Origin: VRUE01 sp033856275
GTDB lineage: Bacteria > Actinomycetota > Thermoleophilia > Solirubrobacterales > 70-9
Direction: 5' to 3'
Length of the DNA stretch: 64,000 nucleotides
Assembly: GCA_033856275.1 (NCBI GenBank)
Contig: JAWVFJ010000011.1
Location: 8,306 to 72,305, forward strand
Position 1 is the first letter of the stretch, and each line of letters begins with the position of its first letter. The position numbers were made by a program, and so were the translations under genes. Shown here in pieces: positions 8,569 to 15,603 of this stretch. Below the pieces are notes generated by a model. That model worked only from the letters and a program-made list of their open reading frames with translations, had not been told where the DNA came from and ran no database searches.

Positions 8569-9372
8569 CTAAGGGTAGTCGGCGGCGTCCACGGTGACCT
8601 GCTGGATCTCGCCCAAGGGCATCTGCAGAAAGCGGGTTCCCAGTTCGCGGAAGGAGGCGATGTCGCCAGTGCAGAGGAAGCGGTAGTCGCCTTCTCCGTC
8701 GGGCTCCCGCGCCAGGTCCTGTCCGACCAGGGTGCGCTGGACTGCCGCAGCCACTGCGTGGCCGCCGCTGACCAAGCGCACGTCGCGGCCGAGGATGCGC
8801 TGCAGCATCGGTGCCACCAGCGGGTAGTGGGTGCAGCCGAGGATCAGCGTGTCGACCTCGGCGCGGTTGAGCGGCGCACAGTAGGCGCGGGCCATCTCGA
8901 GCACGTTCTCGTCGAAGGGCGAGCCGTCCTGAATGAACGGCGCCAGGTCCGGCGCCTCGACTTCGGTCACCTCAAGCGCACGCCCCTGCCCTTCGAGCGC
9001 ACGGCGGTAGGACCCGCTCTCAACCGTGTTCGGCGTGGCCAGCACGCCGACCTTGCCGCTGTCGGTGATCGCAGCGGCAATCTCCGCCTGTGGCTCGACC
9101 ACGGGCACGACCTCCACCCCGTACTCGCCCGCTACCGCTGTCGCCACATCCTCGCCGATCGCCGTCGCCGTATTGCAGGCGATCACCAGCAGCTTGGCGC
9201 GGCCGCCAAGCAGCATCTCCGCCACTGACCGAATCCGGGTCCGCAACTCGCCGGTGTCCTTCGTCCCGTAGGGAAACCAGGCCGTGTCGCCGAGGTAGAC
9301 GAAGTCCTCCTCGGGCAACGAGACAAGGCACTCGTGCAGAACGGTGAGCCCGCCGACGCCCGAGTCGAACAT
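8569..9372 (-). CDS. murI: glutamate racemase
   Basis: A 267-residue protein. The two catalytic cysteines are visible as Cys66 in ACNTATA and Cys180 in GCTHYPLV, and the N-terminus is MFDSGVGGLTVL. It provides D-glutamate for peptidoglycan. The ATG at 9372 leaves only one residue before the FDSGVGG motif, slightly shorter than usual. The frame is open further upstream without an obvious better start. Confidence 0.94.
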   Translation of the reverse strand: MFDSGVGGLTVLHECLVSLPEEDFVYLGDTAWFPYGTKDTGELRTRIRSVAEMLLGGRAKLLVIACNTATAIGEDVATAVAGEYGVEVVPVVEPQAEIAAAITDSGKVGVLATPNTVESGSYRRALEGQGRALEVTEVEAPDLAPFIQDGSPFDENVLEMARAYCAPLNRAEVDTLILGCTHYPLVAPMLQRILGRDVRLVSGGHAVAAAVQRTLVGQDLAREPDGEGDYRFLCTGDIASFRELGTRFLQMPLGEIQQVTVDAADYP

Positions 9373-9430
9373 CGCGATCGGGAGCGAGGCGTCGAGCAGG
9401 CCGCGGGTTGCAGGCTGGTTCGTCAGCGCT

Positions 9431-9916
9431 CTAGAGGAAGGGCTTATAGGCCATGAAGAAGATCGTCACGACGACGATCAGCCCGGCGAGCGTGCCGACT
9501 TTGCCGATCCGATCGCCGAGCGCAGTGAACTCGTCGCTGAGCGTGTCGCCTGCTTTCAGGTCCCGTTCAGCAAGCGCACGCGCCTGCTTCACCTTCGGCT
9601 GGAAGAACCCGTGCTGGAGGCCAAAGAGAACGATGATCGCGAGGAAGCCAACGCTGATGAAAGCGTCGCTCGTCTCCCAGGGGCCGTCAGTCAGTAGGTA
9701 GATACCGGCCAGCAGCAACACGACCATGCCCGGATTGACCAGGTAGCGATCCGTCTTCTGAATCCCAGCCAGGATCGCCGGCGTCGCCCGTGGAAACTGC
9801 GGCACCACCGAGAAGAAGAGCGCGTAACCAAAGGTCGGCCCGAACGCAAGCACGACCGCGAGGATGTGCAGGAAGAGCGCGAACTTGTAGCCGGGGTCGA
9901 CGATCGTCGCCAGCAT
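9431..9916 (-). CDS. DUF2269-like integral membrane protein
   Basis: A 161-residue protein from the ATG at 9916 (a TTG at 9955 would add 13 poor residues). It has about four hydrophobic segments: KFALFLHILAVVLAFGPTFG, the region around VNPGMVVLLLAGIYLL, FISVGFLAIIVLFGL and the C-terminal GLIVVVTIFFMAY. The pattern resembles DUF2269 membrane proteins of unknown function. It lies between prmA and murI on the same strand. Confidence 0.7.
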   Translation of the reverse strand: MLATIVDPGYKFALFLHILAVVLAFGPTFGYALFFSVVPQFPRATPAILAGIQKTDRYLVNPGMVVLLLAGIYLLTDGPWETSDAFISVGFLAIIVLFGLQHGFFQPKVKQARALAERDLKAGDTLSDEFTALGDRIGKVGTLAGLIVVVTIFFMAYKPFL

Positions 9917-9954
9917 CGCCGCGAAACATATCGGTGCATTCGGCGGGCGTGGCA

Positions 9955-9981
9955 ACTTACCCGTCTATATGACGGGTAAGT
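9955..9981. terminator. perfect 11-bp inverted repeat after prmA
   Basis: The arms ACTTACCCGTC and GACGGGTAAGT are perfectly complementary around a 5-base TATAT loop. The repeat starts 7 bases past the prmA stop and is 39 bases upstream of the next gene's ATG. It may be a terminator or an operator for the membrane-protein gene; there is no T-run to decide. Confidence 0.5.
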
Positions 9982-9987
9982 CGCCAA

Positions 9988-10863
9988 TCAACTTCGCAAG
10001 AGGAGGGCAGCCCAGTCTCCGTCCCGACGTCGATCGGCCTCGGCGAGGCCAGCCGGCGCGAAGGCAGCGCCGATCTCGTCTAGCTCGGTTGGAAGTAGGC
10101 CGGAGCAGATCAGGGTTTGGGGCGCAGGGGGAGGGTTCCCCGGAGCAACAGCGAGGAGGCTCCGGGGAACCCTCCCCCGGCTCCCTCCGCCATCGAGCTG
10201 CTCGGCAACCGCCTTAAGGATCGGGGCGGTCATGTTGGCGACTACGGTCGGGGCGAGAGCAGGGAGGCCCTCGCGGAGGTTGATTCGCTCGAGCTCCAGT
10301 TCCACGCCGTTCGCTTCAGAGTTCATGGCTGCCGCTTCGATCGCTGGCTTCTCATGGTCATAGCCGTGCACTGGGGACCAGCCAAGCTTTGCCGCGGCAA
10401 TTGCTAGGACGCCGGAGCCGGTGCCTAGATCGGTGAGGGGTCCTTGAGCTTCTCCCGCCTTCGCTAGCTCAAGAAGCAACTCCAGACAGAGCCGCGTGGT
10501 TGGGTGGGCGCCGGTGCCGAAGGCTTGGCCTGGATCGACGACGAGGTCGATCGTGCCCTCGCGGGGCGCCTCCCAGGAAGGTCGTAGCCAGAGCCGCTCG
10601 CCGACCAGGAGCGGTTTGTGGAAGTCCTGCCAGCGGTCGGCCCAGTCATCGGGCACCTCGGTCGCGACCACCTCGACCAGGCCGTCGCCGGCGGCAACTT
10701 CGATTTCACCGAGCTCGGGTAGCTCGCCCTCGCCGCCGTAGATCGCGTACTCGACGTAGTCGGGCCCACGCTCCTCCTCGACGCCGTTGGGCGCCAGGAC
10801 GGTCAGCTCGGCGAGGACGATCTCGGCCTGCTCTGGCGAGCAGCGGACAGCCAGCCGGATCAA
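9988..10863 (-). CDS. prmA: ribosomal protein L11 methyltransferase with palindrome-encoded insertion
   Basis: A 291-residue PrmA. It has the PGQAFGTGAHPTT segment (residues 111-123), SAM motif I DLGTGSGVLAIAAAK (145-159) and the NMTAPILKAVAEQL strand (210-223) that precedes the active-site region. Residues 229-246 do not fit the family: they are coded by a 20-bp perfect inverted repeat inserted in frame just before PQTLICSGLLP. The start is a TTG at 10863 overlapping the dnaJ stop as TTGA. Confidence 0.92.
   Translation of the reverse strand: MIRLAVRCSPEQAEIVLAELTVLAPNGVEEERGPDYVEYAIYGGEGELPELGEIEVAAGDGLVEVVATEVPDDWADRWQDFHKPLLVGERLWLRPSWEAPREGTIDLVVDPGQAFGTGAHPTTRLCLELLLELAKAGEAQGPLTDLGTGSGVLAIAAAKLGWSPVHGYDHEKPAIEAAAMNSEANGVELELERINLREGLPALAPTVVANMTAPILKAVAEQLDGGGSRGRVPRSLLAVAPGNPPPAPQTLICSGLLPTELDEIGAAFAPAGLAEADRRRDGDWAALLLRS
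10127..10178. repeat. 20-bp-arm palindrome inserted in frame in prmA
   Basis: Left arm 10127-10146 and right arm 10159-10178 are perfectly complementary over 20 bases, with a 12-base loop. Arm key sequence: AGGGTTCCCCGGAGC. The whole element lies inside prmA and is read through in frame, adding about 18 Gly/Arg/Pro-rich residues (229-246). The look resembles palindromic elements elsewhere in the window, although sequence homology to them is not clear. Confidence 0.8.
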
Positions 10864-11531
10864 CCGAAAGCTCTGCGCATGCGGGAGATAAAGCTCTCGT
10901 CACCCTGCTGGGAGCGTAGGTTGCGCGGTCCCAACGTCTCCTCGAGTTTCTCGGCTAGCTCGCGTTGCTCATCGGAAAGATCGCTGGGCACGATCACGTG
11001 GACGACGATGCGCAGGTCGCCAGGTGGGCCTCCGTTTGCTCCGGGCAGCCCATGGCCGCGCAGGGCGAACTGGGTGCCGTGCTGAACTCCCGAGGGCAGC
11101 TCGATCTCGCGCTCGCCCTCGTGGCTGGGGATTTTCACGCCGGCGCCGAGCATCGCCTGCACCGCCGAGATCTCCACCGCGTGGACGAGATCCTGGCCAC
11201 GCATCGGCCCGCGCCGCACCTCGAAGCCGAAGGTGCCGCCGAAGACCGCCTGGAAGATGTCCTCTACCGTGCCAAAGCCGGCGGCACCGCCGGGGGGGAA
11301 GCCACCCGAGCGCAGGCCCTCCTGGCCGAAGCGATCGTAGATCTGGCGCTGCTCAGGATCGGAGAGGACCTCATAAGCCTCAGCCGCTGCCTTGAACTTC
11401 TCCTCGGCCTCTGGGTCGTGGGCGTTGACATCGGGATGGAGCTCGCGGGCGAGTTTGCGAAAAGACCGCTTCACCTCCGCGTCGGAGGCGCCGCGCTCGA
11501 CCCCGAGCAGTTCGTAATAGTCGCGCGGCAT
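10860..11531 (-). CDS. dnaJ: compact DnaJ-type co-chaperone without zinc finger
   Basis: A 223-residue J-domain protein. The J domain holds HPD at residues 32-34, then a short Gly/Phe segment (about 75-90) and a C-terminal substrate-binding region with PSHEGEREIELPSGVQHGTQF. The four CxxCxGxG zinc-finger repeats of classical DnaJ are absent, and the protein is about 150 residues shorter. Position between hrcA (3 bases upstream) and prmA is the classical dnaJ place, so it probably works with DnaK under HrcA control. Confidence 0.9.
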   Translation of the reverse strand: MPRDYYELLGVERGASDAEVKRSFRKLARELHPDVNAHDPEAEEKFKAAAEAYEVLSDPEQRQIYDRFGQEGLRSGGFPPGGAAGFGTVEDIFQAVFGGTFGFEVRRGPMRGQDLVHAVEISAVQAMLGAGVKIPSHEGEREIELPSGVQHGTQFALRGHGLPGANGGPPGDLRIVVHVIVPSDLSDEQRELAEKLEETLGPRNLRSQQGDESFISRMRRAFG

Positions 11532-11534
11532 CGG

Positions 11535-12551
11535 CTAACTGTCGTAGACCGTCTCGCAGTAGCGCGATAGCTCTCGTGCGGCGCCCCGTACCGAGGCGAT
11601 CGCCGTCGCGTAGTCCATGCGCAGCGGACCGACCACGCCGACCGCACCGAGATTGCGGTGAGCGAGGCCATAGTTGGCGCCGACGACACTGACCGAGCGC
11701 AGCTCCGGCCGCGGATTCTCACCGCCGATCCAGAGGAAGACGGAGCGTTGGTCAAGGGTCGAGCGCAACATGGTGAGCAGCGTCGCCCGCTCCTCCAGCG
11801 CCGTCATCAGCATGTCGGCGCGCGGCAGGTCCGCCGAGTGGGCTTCGGAGAGCAGGCGCGAGGCGCCCTCGGTGTAGAGGGTGTCGGCCGATTCCTTGTG
11901 CTCGAGCTCGGTGAAGGTGGCGCTAAGCGTGGCGATGAACTCCGCCTCGGCCGGTCCCAGTTCGGGATCGGCAAGCCGGCTGGCGATCATGCGGGCACCC
12001 AGGCCCATTCCCGGCAGAGACTCGTTGAGGTAGCTCGAGGCCCACTCGACCAGGCCAGGATCGACCGGGCCGGGGAAGTCGAAGACCCGCTTGGCGACGG
12101 CGCCGTTAGAGGCAATCGCGACCGCCATCACGCGCTGTGGTTGCAGACGCAGTACCTCGACTCGGTGGATCGTCGCCTCGGCCGTCTCCGGCGGAGCCGT
12201 CACCAGTGCCATCAGATCGGTCACCTGGGCCAGCACTGCCGTCGTCTCCCTCATCGCCGCGTCGATCTCACGCCGCAACTCGAGCTCGACAGCGCTCTCG
12301 GCCGGCGGCCCACCGGCCGCCATCATCGCGTCGACATGACGGCGATAGCCCGTCTCGGTAGGCACTCGTCCAGCGGACGTATGCGGGTGCGTCAGGTAGC
12401 CCGCAGCCTCCAGAGCCGCCAACTCCGCTCGGACAGTCGAAGCCCCCCACTCGACCTCAGATGCGATCTCCTTGGAGGGTACGGGCCGACCCGAGGCGAG
12501 ATACGAATCGACCACCAACTTAAGAATCAGCTCCTGCCGAGAAGAAAGCAT
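11535..12551 (-). CDS. hrcA: heat-inducible transcription repressor HrcA
   Basis: A 338-residue HrcA. The N-terminal winged helix is clear (LSSRQELILKLVVDSYLASGRPVPSKEIA, then WGASTVRAELAALEAAGYL). The C-terminal half includes RSVSVVGANYGLAHRNLGAVGVVGPLRMDYATAI, typical of the family. HrcA binds CIRCE sites to repress chaperone genes. No CIRCE repeat is visible in the 68 bases upstream of this gene, so its target may be elsewhere (groESL). Confidence 0.95.
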   Translation of the reverse strand: MLSSRQELILKLVVDSYLASGRPVPSKEIASEVEWGASTVRAELAALEAAGYLTHPHTSAGRVPTETGYRRHVDAMMAAGGPPAESAVELELRREIDAAMRETTAVLAQVTDLMALVTAPPETAEATIHRVEVLRLQPQRVMAVAIASNGAVAKRVFDFPGPVDPGLVEWASSYLNESLPGMGLGARMIASRLADPELGPAEAEFIATLSATFTELEHKESADTLYTEGASRLLSEAHSADLPRADMLMTALEERATLLTMLRSTLDQRSVFLWIGGENPRPELRSVSVVGANYGLAHRNLGAVGVVGPLRMDYATAIASVRGAARELSRYCETVYDS

Positions 12552-12566
12552 GCTGCGAATTCTACG

Positions 12567-12621
12567 AGGGGCGGCGGGTGGCCCTGCCCGCGGCTTGTAC
12601 TCAGGAGCTCCGGCCGCCCCT
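12567..12621. terminator. hairpin between MaoC-type gene and hrcA
   Basis: AGGGGCGGC (12567-12575) pairs with GCCGCCCCT (12613-12621). The loop contains a second small CGGG/CCCG stem. It overlaps the stop of the MaoC-type gene (12620) and lies before the hrcA start, where a terminator is expected. No T-run is present. Confidence 0.45.
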
Positions 12622-13012
12622 AGACCTGAATTTCCGCCTCGGCGTTGCGAATCGTCTGGTTCTCGCCCTGAGCAGCGACGGTGTCGATCGTCACCGTGTC
12701 GCCCTCGGCCGACTTGACGGTGCCACTGACGACGATCTCCGTCTCCGGCGCACCCATGCCGCGAAACTGCACGGAGAGGCGTTTGAGGGCGCGCGGGTCG
12801 CCACCGGCGACAGCGGCATTGGCTCGCGCGACCAAGCCCATCATGTAGAGCCCGTGCAGAATCGTGCCGGGCAGGCCCACGGCCTTGGCGAACTCGGGAT
12901 CGATGTGGATCGGGTTGAAGTCGCCCGAAGCGCCCGCGTAGCGGTGCGTCAGGTACTTGTCGGGCGTGACCTTCAGCTCGGGGATCGGGTCGCCGACGTT
13001 CAGATCAGCCAT
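12620..13012 (-). CDS. MaoC-like hydratase (HadB-type)
   Basis: A 130-residue single hot-dog-fold protein. Residues 31-36 give DFNPIH, the Asp/His hydratase motif of the R-hydratase/MaoC family, and the C-terminus ends in a typical beta-rich IRNAEAEIQV. It follows the partner gene by one base. In mycobacteria HadA (structural, MaoC-N) and HadB (catalytic) form a 3-hydroxyacyl dehydratase of long-chain fatty acid elongation; the same pairing is inferred here. Confidence 0.85.
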   Translation of the reverse strand: MADLNVGDPIPELKVTPDKYLTHRYAGASGDFNPIHIDPEFAKAVGLPGTILHGLYMMGLVARANAAVAGGDPRALKRLSVQFRGMGAPETEIVVSGTVKSAEGDTVTIDTVAAQGENQTIRNAEAEIQV

Positions 13013-13013
13013 C

Positions 13014-13454
13014 TCAGACTCCTCTCACGATGCAAGTCCAGGTGCCCTTTACAACCTGGTCCCCGTTCTGGTTGACGGCATTGGTCTCGAAGATGTAGAA
13101 GCCCTTGCCGTCTTTCTCGGAGATGTCCAGGCACTTGGCCGTGGTGGTGATCTCGTCGCCCGAGCAGGCGGGCTCCGCCCACTCGAACTCCTGGCCGCCA
13201 TGCACCATCGCGGCGAAGTTCATCCCCACCTCGGGGTCGAACATCGCCGGGCCAACGGCGGGCGAGCTGTAGACGACGGCGAACATCGGCGGCGCGACGA
13301 CGTCCCGGAAGCCGGCCGCCTTAGCTGCCTCGCGGTCGAAATGCACCGGGTTCTCGATCCCGAGCACCCGCGCGTACTCCCCGATCTTCTCCTTGCCCAC
13401 CTCGTAGGTAGTAGCGGGCCATTCCTTGCCTATTGCCTCGGTCTTGACGCTCAT
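13014..13454 (-). CDS. MaoC N-terminal domain protein (HadA-type partner)
   Basis: A 146-residue protein resembling the FAS1-like dehydratase/MaoC-N domain: IGKEWPATTYEVGKEKIGEYARVLG at the start, then the region around VVAPPMFAVV. The catalytic DxxxxH seen in the downstream gene is replaced by NPVHFD. It probably forms a heterodimer with the product of the next gene, 1 base away. Confidence 0.83.
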   Translation of the reverse strand: MSVKTEAIGKEWPATTYEVGKEKIGEYARVLGIENPVHFDREAAKAAGFRDVVAPPMFAVVYSSPAVGPAMFDPEVGMNFAAMVHGGQEFEWAEPACSGDEITTTAKCLDISEKDGKGFYIFETNAVNQNGDQVVKGTWTCIVRGV

Positions 13455-13516
13455 AACCGCGGCAGTCTAGAGACGCTCCCAGGTCCTGGTCGGCTGGCCA
13501 GTCCAAGCTAGGAAAA

Positions 13517-13626
13517 GGGCTCGGGTGCCCCCCGCCGGCGGCTTGTACTTTTTCGGCAATTCCTAGCGGCGCCAGCCACCTGACACTCCACCGAAAAAGT
13601 TGAGCCGGCAGGGGGCACCCGAGCCC
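13517..13626. repeat. 110-base palindromic element after lepA
   Basis: Outer arms 13517-13532 and 13611-13626 are perfectly complementary over 16 bases (GGGCTCGGGTGCCCCC). Inner arms ACTTTTTCGG (13547-13556) and CCGAAAAAGT (13591-13600) are also perfect. It starts 6 bases past the lepA stop and probably terminates lepA transcription. The 34-base centre resembles the centre of the palindrome at 17269-17392, so it is also likely to be a dispersed repeat. Confidence 0.75.
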
Positions 13627-13631
13627 CACCC

Positions 13632-15425
13632 CTACTCGTCGATCTCCAGCACCGCCAGGAACGCCTCCTGCGGCACTTCCACCCGCCCGACCGACTTCAT
13701 CCGCTTCTTGCCCGCCTTCTGCTTCTTCAGCAGCTTTTGCTTGCGGGTGACGTCGCCGCCGTAGAGCTTCGCGGTGACGTCCTTGCGCAGCGCCTTGACC
13801 GTCTCGCGGGCGAGGATGTTGGAGCCGATCGCGGCCTGCACCGGTACGTCGAAGAGCTGGCGCGGGATCGTCTTGCGCAGCCGCTCGACCAGGCGCTTGC
13901 CCTGCTCGTAGGCGAAGTCGCGGTGGACGATGATCGAGAGCGCGTCGACCTTGTCGCCGGCGAGCAGGATGTCGACCTTGACCAGGTCGGAGGCCCGGTT
14001 GCCGATCGGCTCGTAGTCGAGCGAGGCGTAGCCGCGGGTCGATGACTTGAGCAGATCGAAGAAGTCGAGGACGATCTCGGCCAGCGGCATGTCGTAGCGG
14101 ATCTGCACCCGCTGCGGGCTCAGGTAGTGCATGTCGACGTGGGTGCCGCGGCGCCCCTGGCAGAGCTCCATCACAGCGCCGACCTGCTCGGAGGGGCAGA
14201 TGATCGTGGCGCGGATGAAGGGCTCTTCGATCGTCTCGATCGTGCCGGGGTCGGGCAGGTGGGTCGGGCTGTGGACCTCGACCTCCTCGCCGTTGGTCAG
14301 GTGCACCTCGTAGCGCACGTTCGGCGTCGTCGCAAGCAGGTCGAGGCCGTACTCGCGTTCGAGCCGCTCGCGCACGATCTCCATGTGGAGCAGGCCGAGG
14401 AAGCCACAGCGGAAACCAAAGCCAAGCGCCTCCGACGTCTCCGGCTCCCAGGAGAGCGCGGCGTCGTTGAGGGCAAGCTTCTCGAGCGCGTCGCGCAGGT
14501 CTTCGAAGCGGTCCGTGTCGATCGGGAAGAGCCCGCAGAAGACCATCGGCCGCACCTCGCGGTAGCCCTCCAGCGGCTCGGTCGCCGGGCGATCGAGCGC
14601 AGTGACCGTGTCGCCGACACGCAACTTGGCGACGTCCTTGATGCCGGTGATCAGGTAGCCGACGTCGCCCGCCTCCATCCCCTGCACGCCGGTCAGCGTC
14701 GGGCGGAAGAAACCGATGTCGTCGATGTCGGCCTCGGTGCCGTTCTGCATCGCCAGGATGCGGCCGTGCTTGCGGAAGGCGCCGTCGACCATCCGCACGT
14801 AGGCGATCACGCCGCGGTACTGGTCGAACTCGGAGTCGAAGATCAGCGCCCGCGGCGGCGCGGCGAGGTCGCCCTCGGGCGGCGGCACGCGAGCGACGAT
14901 CGCCTCCAGTACGTCGACGACCCCCTCACCCGTCTTCGCCGAGATCGGGATCGCGTCGCCAGCGGCGCCGCCGAGCAGGTCGGCGATTTCGCCCGCGACC
15001 CGCTCCGGCTCGGCACCTGGTAGGTCGACCTTGTTCATCACCGGGATCAGCTCCAACCCGTTCTCGATTGCCAGATAGGTGTTGGCGACGGTTTGCGCCT
15101 CGACGCCCTGGGCGGCATCGACGACGAGCAGAGCGCCCTCACAGGCGGCGAGGCTGCGCGAGACCTCATAGGAGAAGTCGACGTGGCCCGGCGTGTCGAT
15201 CAGGTGCAGGTGGTAGGTCTTGCCGTCGGCAGCGGTGTACTCGACCCGCACCGCCTGCGCCTTGATCGTGATTCCGCGCTCGCGCTCGAGGTCCATCGAG
15301 TCGAGCACCTGGGCGCGCATTTTCTTCGGGTCGATGGCACCGGTGATCTCGAGGATGCGATCGGCCAGGGTCGACTTGCCGTGGTCGATGTGGGCAATTA
15401 TCGAGAAGTTGCGGATGTGGTCCAT
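13632..15425 (-). CDS. lepA: elongation factor 4 (LepA)
   Basis: A 597-residue translational GTPase of normal length. G1 is AHIDHGKST (residues 11-19), G3 DTPGHVDF, G4 NKVDLPG. The LepA-specific C-terminal domain is complete, with GGDVTRKQKLLKKQKAGKKRMKSVG close to the end. LepA acts on stalled or mistranslocated ribosomes at the membrane-associated cytoplasm. The ATG at 15425 gives the expected MDHIRNFSIIAH start. Confidence 0.97.
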   Translation of the reverse strand: MDHIRNFSIIAHIDHGKSTLADRILEITGAIDPKKMRAQVLDSMDLERERGITIKAQAVRVEYTAADGKTYHLHLIDTPGHVDFSYEVSRSLAACEGALLVVDAAQGVEAQTVANTYLAIENGLELIPVMNKVDLPGAEPERVAGEIADLLGGAAGDAIPISAKTGEGVVDVLEAIVARVPPPEGDLAAPPRALIFDSEFDQYRGVIAYVRMVDGAFRKHGRILAMQNGTEADIDDIGFFRPTLTGVQGMEAGDVGYLITGIKDVAKLRVGDTVTALDRPATEPLEGYREVRPMVFCGLFPIDTDRFEDLRDALEKLALNDAALSWEPETSEALGFGFRCGFLGLLHMEIVRERLEREYGLDLLATTPNVRYEVHLTNGEEVEVHSPTHLPDPGTIETIEEPFIRATIICPSEQVGAVMELCQGRRGTHVDMHYLSPQRVQIRYDMPLAEIVLDFFDLLKSSTRGYASLDYEPIGNRASDLVKVDILLAGDKVDALSIIVHRDFAYEQGKRLVERLRKTIPRQLFDVPVQAAIGSNILARETVKALRKDVTAKLYGGDVTRKQKLLKKQKAGKKRMKSVGRVEVPQEAFLAVLEIDE

Positions 15426-15603
15426 GGGCGGGGCGGAGTATGGCGATTGGCCGGCGGGTCCTGTCGTTCTCGGCCGGCGGGTCCTGTCACGGCGGCATGC
15501 TCAGACGCCGCTTCGCGGCGCCTTCCGCTGCGGGGACCCCCGCCACCGCGCCACCCGCCGGAGAAGCGGAGGATTCAGCGACAAATTCCACAACCCAACC
15601 CGA
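15426..15603. other. repeat-rich intergenic stretch upstream of lepA
   Basis: The 178 bases hold a 17-base direct repeat (GGCCGGCGGGTCCTGTC at 15449-15465 and 15472-15488), an inverted copy of its core (ACCCGCCGG at 15553-15561) and a small hairpin CGCCGC-TTC-GCGGCG region (15506-15520). No gene is seen. It probably contains the terminator of the membrane-protein gene and the lepA promoter. Confidence 0.5.

Noticed and set aside
12552..12640. CIRCE element upstream of hrcA
   Set aside because: No TTAGCACTC-N9-GAGTGCTAA or close match is present; only a GC-rich hairpin.
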